From positions 48,525,364 to 48,589,363 of the forward strand of contig NC_067196.1 in assembly GCF_000699445.3 (NCBI RefSeq): DNA of 64,000 nucleotides. Direction: 5' to 3'. Below are positions 1 through 10,142 of this stretch, in pieces (position 1 is the stretch's first letter; each line of letters starts with the position of its first letter). The position numbers and the translations under genes were made by a program. Origin of the DNA: Schistosoma haematobium (taxonomy: Eukaryota; Platyhelminthes; Trematoda; Strigeidida; Schistosomatidae). The notes beneath the pieces are model-generated. The model did not search any database. It worked only from the letters and a program-made list of their open reading frames with translations, and was not told the DNA's origin.

Positions 1-3000
1 CGCGGCTGCGTGAGGCATGGGGTATTGTTCAAAGACAATTTTGTTTTTTTGTAAGCAGCTGACGAGAAACCTCGAAATATTATGAATTCATGCTATTTTG
101 CATCAATGTTTGTTCTTGCTCCATTTAAATTCATAAAGGGAACCAATTGCATGAAACAATTGTGTTTATTGTCGATCCATGTGTTATAAGCATAAACGGC
201 TTCTTGTTAACGTATTAATCCATTCGATCAGTTTATGGTCATGAACAAAATTGTTGATCCACATAATGTGGACACAGAAAATCAAGCAGAAAGTATAACA
301 TTTTCTAAAGACGTCATGTTTTTCATAACGTTTTAAAAGCCCTATATGATTAAAATTGTCAATACATCATTTGTTTTAGACATAGCTGCTGTAGGTAACA
401 ATAACAATTCGACTTCGCAATAGATTAAATGTAGCTTAATATTTATTTACAGAAAAATCAACATGCATGTTACGAATGGAGACTGTCTGAATATTACTTT
501 AGTCACAAAGCATCAAAATAATTAGTATCGTGATGTTCAATTAACGACAAACGCCTTGATATGTAAAATCACCTGATATCAGTAAGTTTACGTACCATTT
601 GGATCATTAAAACTGTTTTGTTTCAAATAATCGTATTTGACAAAGATGTATGAGGAAATTGACTGTTCTTGAGAGGTTAGATTAATGCCTTAATAGTGGT
701 ATTTAAAACAAAAACTATATTCCCTAATTTAAGGAAAATAATAGGGAATCATAATTCACAGGATAATGATAACTTAAGTAAATGCTACTATTCTAGTATT
801 GTAGATTATCTTCATCAAAAACATAGACAACTATTGAGAAGCCAATGTCATTGAATAGCTGTTTCGTCCTAGTTTGTGTCCCCTTAGTAGTATCACCACA
901 ATACAACATAGGATAAAACCCATGACTTTCCTATTTCCTGGAGAGCACAATGCCTTTAAGTAATTGAGTCAGTCAGTCAGTCAGTAACAACGTAGAACTT
1001 CGTACGTAATTGAGTATAAAACTGACGACTCATATTTTCGACCACTTAATAAAAAACTCGTCTTAATCCAAAATTTACATAGAGGTTGGTGGTGAAAAAG
1101 ACACATGAAGAATCATCTAATAAACAAACAAATCGTTTAGTTTCTTTTGCAAATATGTTCATTTGCTAGCCAACAAGAATAATAAAGTTTACATAAATGA
1201 AATCGTTTTCACCAAACATTTACTTATTTCACTATACATGTTGAAATTTATTTGTAATTGCTTCATCGCTGGATAAGGCAATCAAAAGAATTCTCTTATA
1301 TGCTAATGATATCATCTCTTTTGAAGCATCGTATATGCAATTTATATACGCACTAATCATTTGCATACGACAGCATAAATTGAAACTAGTCTACAGAATA
1401 GCAAGAATCATGATGATAATGAACAGCCAACAGCTAACTGTGCTTCTCTCTAAAGTACATTATTTGCATTCTTGAGCAGAGTTATTCATTATGATGGGAA
1501 AAAATAACTTCAAACAGAAAAGCATAACTACTACTAAATAAACATTAATTTAAATACAAACCTTTATAAAAACTTTAAATTTCCACCAAAAAGTAATCGA
1601 TTCCTTTAAAAAATATATATTGCTATTGTTACTATGTAGGAAAATAATGGGTACTACAGGGTGAAAAGAAATGAGTTACATGGTTATGTACTGGTATAAG
1701 AGCGAGCATTTCTAGTAGAAGAAATGATACGTTACTGCAACAAAATGTATAAGCTCCCAGAACGAAGTAACTGGATATTTTTTAAATAAATCTCAAAAAA
1801 GCATCAGTAAAACCTTAAAAAGCTATGAAAGCGAATAACAATTAATCATGCCGCATAAACTCAAGTGAATAAACGATTTTGGTCACTCTGACCATTAAAT
1901 ATTTTGTACGGACACGTTAGGTGAGTCTGGTAAACTTTCGGAAATTCCAATGAAACTACAAATTCTCGATACATGAAGTTGTTTACTAACTGGGATAAAA
2001 AAAAACTGTCATTATGAATTATACTAAAACAGTATTGTTTATGGAGAACAAACCACTTAACAAAGTTTTTGATAGTGATATGAATATATCATACTATGTC
2101 TTAAACTATTTTAAACCAGTCCGATAATATTTACGTTCAAAAATTAAACGAGTTATTATCAAACACAATGTAAGTGAAATATGACTCCCAAATTTGAAAA
2201 TATTTAACCTCTACCATAAAGCAGAAGACACACAGGAGATTTGAGCATACAACTCTCAACGGTGAGAAGCCCAGCACAACTCAATAATTTGCTACTTGTT
2301 AGCTTATTATAGTCAAGACATCACTCTAAGGGGAAAAACCTACATGTGAAAGGTGAAGTATGATCTGATTTGCTAATGACACTCTGTATCATCAAAGTAG
2401 GGTGATAGATCAAGGAACATAAAACACAACACGAAAATGCATATCGTCATAGGGATTGAAACCAATAATTTTTTATAAAATTATGAACTATTAGCTAGAA
2501 ATCGTGTGCATCATTTTTATATACATTCTCTGGTACTATTATAATAATATTTATGTGCTTTGCTGTGAACTATGATCATATTTTGACCTCAAAATTAGGA
2601 AAACGAATATAGCTCAGTTGAATACGCTTAGTTGTGTGGAGTTTCCTGAGGTTGGGAAGTATTGGGAGTTACCAAAACGACCAACATCTACTAGAATTTA
2701 TTTATTTATTACTCACGTTAGAAGAGAATAAGAAAAATGAATAAGAGATAACTTGTATTCTCGAAATCTAGATAATGTGAATGAATGAACTTACACAGTA
2801 AGCAAAGAGCCATTGGATGAGTTTTGAATAGGCTCATTAAATCTAACAACAAACAATGGAGAGAACCGAAATGGCTAAAAGTACAGTAAGTCATAGGAAA
2901 GCCGAATTAATTTTAAGCCTTCTGGTTCTCACTGGAAACTAATATAAACCGATCAAGTCTGTTGTGTGGCCACTTTTATCACAGTCTGGCATTAATTAGT

Positions 3001-5093
3001 TGAAGGTTGTTAATAGGAAGTTGTCAATTAAGTTTTCGAACATAACAAATATTAACATAGTTTCCACTGACGATTGAACACAGTATTACCAAAATGCATT
3101 GACAGTGATAGATAAATAAAATAATTCACAAACACAGTCATTCTAATTATAAACCACTGTAAAAAAAATATTAGTTACGGGAAAATTACATAGAAAAGCC
3201 TAAACGAAAATAATTTAAGACGTATCACTTTAGATAACAGATTAGAAGACAAAAAATTGACCTTATATTGATTAAGAAAACAATGTTAATTATACATCGT
3301 TCCTAACGTAAAAAAATGACTATTGTGGATCAAATTTATCTAATTGGATGATTTCTACACGTAAGTGAGTAAAGTTCACTAAAGCAGTTACTCTGTTGTT
3401 CTAACCAATAACCACTACGTTCGAATACACCTTTAAGTGCTTTCTTACCAAGAATCATGTGAATTAAAATAATAAAGCAAAAATATAATTTGAGATTTTG
3501 AAAAGGAAAAAATAGGTGTGACGTTAAATGTTTAGATATATACAATTATAACTAGTTAGTCAGTTGATTGTGGGAGTCCTCCCAATAGGAAATGTTAGAA
3601 AAGTGTGACATGCAAAACCTTCCACATGGTTTTTTGGGATTAAAGTTTCGACAGAACCAAAGCAATTTACTTCATATAGTATACTTCTGTTGGAGAAAAA
3701 AATTTTATATGGATCCTTTTACATCTAAGTTTCAAATAAACAAGGTTGCGACTTTATTTAAGTTATAAAATCTGTTTACTTCTAGCAAGCTTCACAGAAT
3801 AATAAAAAGGGTTCCTAATCCACTAAAAAGCAGTCGATATAACCATCCCCCCTTCCATAAGAAGCATTTCTCCAATAGCACCGCCAATGGAATGATCGTT
3901 AACGACAAAATCTCAATACGAACACCCAACCCAATCCACAATAATCAGTCAGTAATAGGTAATGTAGGAACTGATGCAAATATCCGTCGCCCCAAGTTGT
4001 CGCAACACATTAACACAGACTTAAAACTAACAAAATGAATACAATGATAGTAGACGAATAAAAAATATTAGAGGTGGAAAGCACCGTTCGAGAAAGAATG
4101 AGTCCGCGGAATAAAATATATGAAACAATGTTGAAACTCAGAATCTAAAAGTTGACAAAGAATAGATACATATGTTGATGAGGCCGATTTAAATCTATAT
4201 TGCCCGATGCCTCCAACCTTTGGTTACAACCCCAACCAGGTGGTCCTTATTTACTGAGAAGACTAAAACCAACAGTCAGTAACTTCATCGAATGTTTCCC
4301 CATATTTATTTGATAGCCATTAGCTTTTGAACAACCTACCTTCCAACAACTTCCAGGAATGCATGTTAAGGTAGGTAATGGGTGAGCATACATAATACAT
4401 GTTCAACAACAAAAACAAAGGCGTACGAATGATAGAACAAATAGAATTAAGGAAAAATAAAAATTTGTTAACACTTTAATTCCTCATACAATTTACCTTT
4501 CTCGCAAAAGCTGTTGGACACAAACTACGGTTATCGATCGTATTAACTATAACTAATGATACAGACTATTATATAGAAAGCATATAACCTCTCAAGTATG
4601 GTAATTTAGTATGCAATCAGAAAATGAACAGAATAGCTTAACATCACTGTAAAACATAAACTTAAACATTATTGAACAAACACAAAATAACCAGAAACTG
4701 AAAGAAGAATGAATAGGCAGCATTAAGTAACTATCAAGACAACGACTACAGTATAGTTAAAAACTTTCTCCACAAACAGTAACTTATAACCAGGATAGTA
4801 AAAGCCCTCATGGAATAGAATGAATGAACAAGTACTTTCTTAATTTACTCGCTCAATGAACAACTGGAAAGTTACAGTTTTTAACTCAGGGAAACTATTT
4901 TAAGATGAAAAATTAATTTACATCTTTTTAACCAGACATGTTAGTAGGCCGTTGGTTGTGTTTTATAATGTACGAAAGTCAAATTACATCAATTGAAAAC
5001 ATTAATCCATATCAAAAACACGTAGTACGCTATACCACGATTCCCAGCTTTGGGAATGAAGCTGGCAATCATTGCTTTCCGTTTGCCTTTTTA
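1..5093. other. AT-rich non-coding sequence
   Basis: I see no convincing exon, RNA gene or transposon protein here on either strand. The short open frames are isolated, lack domain signatures and have the base composition of the surrounding DNA. A short CAGT microsatellite lies at about 967-985. If the zinc-finger gene to the right continues leftwards, this is intron or downstream sequence; I looked for a further finger exon and found none. Confidence 0.6.
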
Positions 5094-5098
5094 CTACC
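5094..5098. repeat. Target-site duplication CTACC (left)
   Basis: CTACC directly precedes the left LTR and recurs at 9867-9871 after the right LTR. A 5-bp duplication fits Ty3/Gypsy integration and fixes both element ends. Confidence 0.9.
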
Positions 5099-5453
5099 TG
5101 ATAAGTCGTGTAGGTTGAACGCTATATACGAATCCTAAGCTATTCCCGTAACCCGCAGACTAAAACTACACAGCGACTTGAACTCCAGAAAGAAGACACA
5201 AGTATGAGAGAATACACTTTATCCCAAGGTTCATTTTAGTACAGAAAATCAAGGGTATTTATAGATGTTGGCGTCTGTTAAATCAACATCTTATTTCAGC
5301 CAATCCGTTAACGTCATATTGTGCTACCGACCAATGGTAGCACGCCACGCTGGAATTCTCGAACGTTCCATCATACTCTGATTGGCTAGGCCCTTTGGCT
5401 CCTTTTTGGGCCTCTGAAGGCTCCGTTGAAGTTCTCTGAAAGCCGACCCAACA
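5099..5453 (-). repeat. 3' LTR of the Gypsy element
   Basis: This 355-bp direct repeat reads TG...CA on either strand. By eye it is identical to 9512-9866. The integrase open frame runs about 65 bp into it. It should carry the polyadenylation signal of the element, although I did not identify one with certainty. Confidence 0.93.
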
Positions 5454-7257
5454 CCTCCCCCGAATAAGATTTCTTTCTGGGATCTACTTGTAGTTTGATA
5501 ACTGGATTGCGACGGCGTCCCATTATTCTTGTCGTCTTCCCTGTCCAAGGCTTCTTTTCAGTGTTCCTGGGCATTTGTAGCATTGGTGCGTCTAAGAGTA
5601 AATCTAACGGGAAAATCGGCCGGTTACTTCGAGTCTGCACCGTTCTTTTGTCCTTAAGGATTTGATTTGTGTGACGTATACATGTCCCCAAAGATCCTCG
5701 AACTTTGTACAGTACTTTTCCCAGTTTTTGCAAAACTTCGCCCGGCTCCCATCGGTTCTTCCCGATGTAGGATTTAATGTAAACTTTGTCACCAACACTG
5801 AAGTTTCGGATACTTGGACCGTGACTGCGCTCATCCACTAATTTGGATGGCAACATGGCATCGAAGACGGTTCGAATGCGCCTTCCAAACATGGCTTCCG
5901 TGGGAGATTTGCCGTCTTGAACATTTGGGTTCGGGGTGGATCTGTATGATGTTAAAAATTTTGTGATCACCTGCCCAGTTGTCCCTTCTCCTCCCCCTTT
6001 CAGTAATGCTCGTTTAAAAGTGTCCACAAAGCGCTCTGCTTGTCCGTTTGTTCTACAGAAATGTTTAAACGATTCTGCGGCAAACTGCGAGCCGTTATCT
6101 GTCACTAAGGTCTCTGGTACTCCGAAACAGCTAAATAGGGTAGACAACTTGTGGATCGTTTCTGACGTTGTACAATTTGGCATGATATATACTTCCGGCC
6201 ATTTAGTGAATGCATCTACGATAATTAGAAACATTTTTTCTTGGATTGGACCGGCAAAATCTGCGTGAAGTCTTACCCAGGGTCCTGCAGGCGTAGGCCA
6301 ATGCTGAGGTTCGCATTTCAAAGGATTTTTAGCGGCTTGAATGCATGATGAACAGTTACGGTATTTATTCTCGATATCTTTGTCCATTGACGGCCAATAA
6401 ACATAACTACGAGCCAAAGATTTCATTTTATTGATTCCAGGATGGCCACTGTGAAACTGCTTGAGAACCTTGTGACGTAATAACTTCGGAATAACAATTC
6501 GATCACCGAACATAATACAGGAATCAACAACCATTAGTGAGTCCCGTCGACGAAAATATTGCAAAAGTTCTCCGTCAAGGCGATTGTTTGGCCATTTGGT
6601 CGAGAGATAGCATTTAACTGTGCTCAGTATCTTATCACTTTCAGTGATCTTCTTGATAGTTTCAAAGGTTACTGGGAGTCCATTAACTGCGTCATCCAAC
6701 ACGCGATGAACTTCTTCCTCGGCTTTTATATTTGCTACAACAGTCTCCTCTGGGGCATTTGATTGGGAGCCTATTAATCTCGACAATGCGTCAGCTTGCC
6801 CGAAAGCGGTAGTAGACTGATACTTGATCTTGAAATCGTAACCCAGAAGTGTGGTTGCCCATCGTTGGAGTCGGTTAGCTGTATGAACAGGAATTCCTTT
6901 CTTTGACCCAAAAACTGCAAGTAGTGACTTATGGTCGGTTATTAGGGTAAAATGTCGACCGTATATCATCTTGTGGAACTTTTTCACTGCAAAGATAATC
7001 GATAGGGCTTCTTTCTAGATTTGGCTATAGTTCCTTTCAGTCGTTGTCAAAGATCTGGCAGCGTGTGAGATAGCTTTTTCAGACCCATCAGGAAAAATGT
7101 GAGAGATAACTGCGCCCACATCATAGTTAGAAGCATCTGAAGCGACGACTATCGGTAGAGAAGGATCATAATGTGTCAATAAGAGATCGGAAGTTAGGAG
7201 TTGCTTGATTTTCTGCAGACCAATTCCATCTTGTATTCTTTTGTAGTAGGTTGTTTA
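5386..7257 (-). pseudogene. pol: Gypsy RNase H and integrase region
   Basis: The open frame 5386-6987 starts inside RNase H, with the motif TDHKSLLAVFG near its start and DALSRL about 65 codons in. The integrase zinc-binding H/H/C/C region follows (HSGHPG, then CSSC), then the catalytic core with aspartates in HADFAG and TDNGSQF and glutamate in NGQAERF. The stretch between the second aspartate and the glutamate is much shorter than usual; the His-Pro segment normally before NGQAER is missing, indicating an in-frame deletion near 6049-6056. Upstream, RNase H continues in the same frame but is cut by TAG at 7015-7017. It is joined to the RT frame only through a small deletion near 7210 and a frameshift near 7300. 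Confidence 0.85.
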
Positions 7258-8814
7258 GTGGAGCACGTAGACGATGGAGATCGGGGAGAAAGGTACCGTA
7301 ATGCTGACCAATCCCAAGAATGATCGTAGGGTAGTAATGTCCCTGGGTCTAGGCATTGTTTTCACTGCTTCAATGTTCTCCGGATCTGGTCGTCTTCCAT
7401 CTTTATCTATTATGAACCCAAGGTACCGTACTTGCTGCATATAGAAGTCACACTTTTCCGCTCGGAGGCGAAAACCATAATCGGCTATGCGTTCTAGTAC
7501 CTGGTCTAGTTTCTTCTGCAGGTCCGTTTTATCTACTGCCGTAATTATGATGTCGTTTAAGTAAGCTGCTGCCCCCGGAATACCTTGTAACATGGTATCC
7601 ATAATTTGCTGGAAAATAGAGGGCGCTGTCTTCACCCCAAAAGGTAGTCGGTTATACCGGAACAGACCTTTGTGTGTGTTGATCGTTAAGAGATCTTTGC
7701 TTTCATCAGATACAGGGATTTGTAGGTATGCGTCTGATAAGTCCAATTTTGCAAAATATCTGCCACCGTTCAGCTTTGCGAAAAGATCTTCTGGTAAGGG
7801 TAACGGATACTGGTGAGACTCTAGAGCTTCATTTAATCCCGTAGAGTAGTCTGCACATAGACGAACACTTCCATTCGACTTCTTGACCACCACTATTGGT
7901 GCAGCCCAATTTGAGAAGTTCACAGGCTCGATAACACCCACTTGCTGAAGTCGTTGTAATTCTTGTTCAACTAATGGAAGAGCAGCATAGGGTACAGGTC
8001 TTTTAGGTCGAAAAACGGGAGCAGCTTCAGGTTTTAGAGTTAACAGTGCTTTGGCTTTCGTACATTCTCCCAATCCTTCTCTAAACACGTTTTGATGTCT
8101 TTGTAGCATGGCGTTTTTCTGATTCCATTCTGGGGTGTTGTCTGTACTTACTCGTCTGCAGATACTGTTGATAGAATGATCTGCTAGTTTAAGTGTTTCT
8201 ATAAGGTTCAACCCCATTAAGTCTAGTGCTGTCTTCTTAGTAAGATACAATGTTTCATTTGTTGTTACCGTACATTTAGAAACAGTGCATGGCACTTCAA
8301 CAATATTCAACTTCCCCCCAGATGCACTGTGTGCCAGCTGTGTTGTTGGGAAAACTGTGGGTCTCCCAATGTTCTTCCATGTTTCTGGGCTGATTAAAGT
8401 AATATCAGAAGCTGTGTCCAGCTGAAGGCGGGTACGGTGTTTATTAATATTCAAGGTCACATACTTTCTTTGGTGGCAACTTGGTGCTCTGTTATGTGAT
8501 ACCAATATCTTGTTGGTTGGAGCACTATATCTGTATTTCTTCGAGTAGGGCTTCAAAGATTGTCGTTTATGGGTTCTTTTTCTGCAGCAGTTTTCCTTAT
8601 GTCCCTTCCGATGACAATTGCTACAACAATATTCCTTATATGGGCAGAACCTTTTATAATGCCAACCCCCACAAGACCAACATGGAGATGAAGGCTGATT
8701 GCCTGTGTGCGATACCTTTCTTGAGCAAGAATTGTTCTTCTTGCTTACAGCATGAACGTATGGCAACTGGCCATTATTTTCGACCATTGAAGTGTCATGC
8801 TTTAGGTTTACCAA
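7255..8814 (-). pseudogene. pol: Gypsy nucleocapsid, protease and reverse transcriptase
   Basis: About 519 codons are open. Near codons 40-75 two zinc knuckles are visible (CWSCGGWHYKRFC and CSNCHRKGHKENCC). The retropepsin-like site is DTASD, with alanine where glycycine would be usual (DTG or DSG). The RT domain follows: a LDLSDAYLQIP motif A, LPFGVKTAP motif B, and YLND at 7552-7563 where active enzymes have YxDD. Asparagine at the first catalytic aspartate predicts an inactive polymerase. The frame has no ATG at its start; it overlaps the end of the gag frame in the +1 register, so expression would need a frameshift or the shift is a mutation. The frame is lost near 7300, downstream of the RT connection. 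Confidence 0.88.
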
Positions 8815-9499
8815 TCTCTGACACTGTGGTTACTTCTTGTAGTGTCATATTCGGACATTGTTCAATTTTACTCAAAATTCTGGTTCTAATATCGGCGTCT
8901 TCGGGAGATTGTAAGCTGCACACAAACACGAGACACTTAAACTGGTCTTCTGTCATTGCTGATAGTTTGAAGCGCTCACATTCACGGTTTACTAAACCCG
9001 CATGCTTAACCCAGTCATCATCACCTGTTTTTGTCATCTTGAGACATTGATAGCGAATATTAAACAAGGATGACTGTTCAGCAAAGATTTGCGACAAAAT
9101 TTTAATCGTTGCATCAAAAGAAAAATCTCTTGGATTCTTTGGTAGGATGAAATTACTATAGCGTTCATGTTCCATAGTCCCAAGTTTTCTAAGAAGTATT
9201 CTGACTTTTGAAGAATCATTCAGTTTGCAAAGATCAATATTAAACAAATCTTCATACTTCTTAAACCACGACTCAAAGGTTACACCTGCTACACCATCAA
9301 AATTAAATTCATGGATGGCGTTAATGACTGAATCAATATGCGATACTTAAGATTCACTAGAAGCAGGGTTTTTCTCGGACAGGCAGAATTTCTGCATCAG
9401 GGTTTCCATGATTCTAATTTGGGACTCTTCAAACCTCTTTTCTTGACGCACCATATAAGCTTCTAATTGCTCCAAGGAAATATTCATTGAAGTTTTCAT
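8795..9499 (-). pseudogene. gag: Gypsy gag (interrupted by a stop)
   Basis: The reading frame starts at ATG 9497-9499, or a second in-frame ATG at 9485-9487, and ends at TGA 8795-8797. It is broken by one TAA at 9347-9349, about 51 codons in. The protein contains a capsid-like segment with ESWFKKYEDLFNIDL, typical of Gypsy Gag. The zinc knuckles are not in this frame; they are at the start of the next frame, so part of Gag and Pol are separated by a +1 shift near 8800. The first ATG begins immediately after the primer-binding site, so the leader lies almost wholly in the LTR. Confidence 0.82.
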
Positions 9500-9510
9500 C
9501 CCCGTCGCCA
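9500..9510 (-). other. Candidate primer-binding site of the Gypsy element
   Basis: Minus-strand TGGCGACGGGG lies 1 nt inside the 5' LTR. A site beginning TGG is expected to pair with the CCA end of a tRNA. I could not assign the tRNA with confidence. Confidence 0.6.
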
Positions 9511-9511
9511 C

Positions 9512-9866
9512 TGATAAGTCGTGTAGGTTGAACGCTATATACGAATCCTAAGCTATTCCCGTAACCCGCAGACTAAAACTACACAGCGACTTGAACTCCA
9601 GAAAGAAGACACAAGTATGAGAGAATACACTTTATCCCAAGGTTCATTTTAGTACAGAAAATCAAGGGTATTTATAGATGTTGGCGTCTGTTAAATCAAC
9701 ATCTTATTTCAGCCAATCCGTTAACGTCATATTGTGCTACCGACCAATGGTAGCACGCCACGCTGGAATTCTCGAACGTTCCATCATACTCTGATTGGCT
9801 AGGCCCTTTGGCTCCTTTTTGGGCCTCTGAAGGCTCCGTTGAAGTTCTCTGAAAGCCGACCCAACA
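9512..9866 (-). repeat. 5' LTR of the Gypsy element
   Basis: This is a 355-bp copy, identical by eye to 5099-5453 and followed by CTACC at 9867-9871. It should contain the promoter and transcription start of the element. It lies 276 bp from the zinc-finger exon at 10143-10254, on the same strand. Confidence 0.93.
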
Positions 9867-10142
9867 CTACCCTTTATAAAAATAGTTCAATTTCATTTCC
9901 AAAAGAGGATTTTAAGGAACTCACATTACCAATCAGTCGTATGAAGAAAACCTATGTTATTATTATTCGTTTAGTAGATAAGGACTTATATTCAACAAAA
10001 AACCATAAATAAAGTAAAACAAGCACATATATATTCACGCGGAAGTTATAAATTTTGAAATCATTTTTGAGTTAAGTAGAGACTACCAAATACACTGAGT
10101 AAATAGAACTAAACAATGACATTGTGAACAAATACTACTTAC

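Larger units (their letters stand above)
5099..9866 (-). mobile_element. Ty3/Gypsy LTR retrotransposon, nearly complete but defective
   Basis: The element is 4768 bp and reads gag, nucleocapsid, protease, reverse transcriptase, RNase H, integrase on the minus strand. It is bounded by 355-bp LTRs and CTACC duplications. A possible primer-binding site (TGGCGACGGGG on the minus strand, 9500-9510) lies 1 nt inside the 5' LTR, and a purine tract (GGGGGAGG, 5454-5461) abuts the 3' LTR. Two zinc knuckles in Gag suggest a mag-like clade, which is inference. Coding is broken by a stop in gag (9347-9349), a shift near 8800, one near 7300, a small deletion near 7210, a TAG at 7015-7017, an RT active-site change and an integrase deletion. 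It is probably unable to move by itself. Confidence 0.92.

Noticed and set aside
4938..5138. 66-codon plus-strand frame next to the Gypsy element
   Set aside because: It runs into the LTR and has no motif or splice support.
5936..6268. 110-codon open frame on the plus strand
   Set aside because: It is antisense to the Gypsy integrase and has no domain of its own.
8481..9050. 189-codon open frame on the plus strand
   Set aside because: It is antisense to Gypsy gag and nucleocapsid coding sequence; its Cys- and Ser-rich look comes from the opposite strand.
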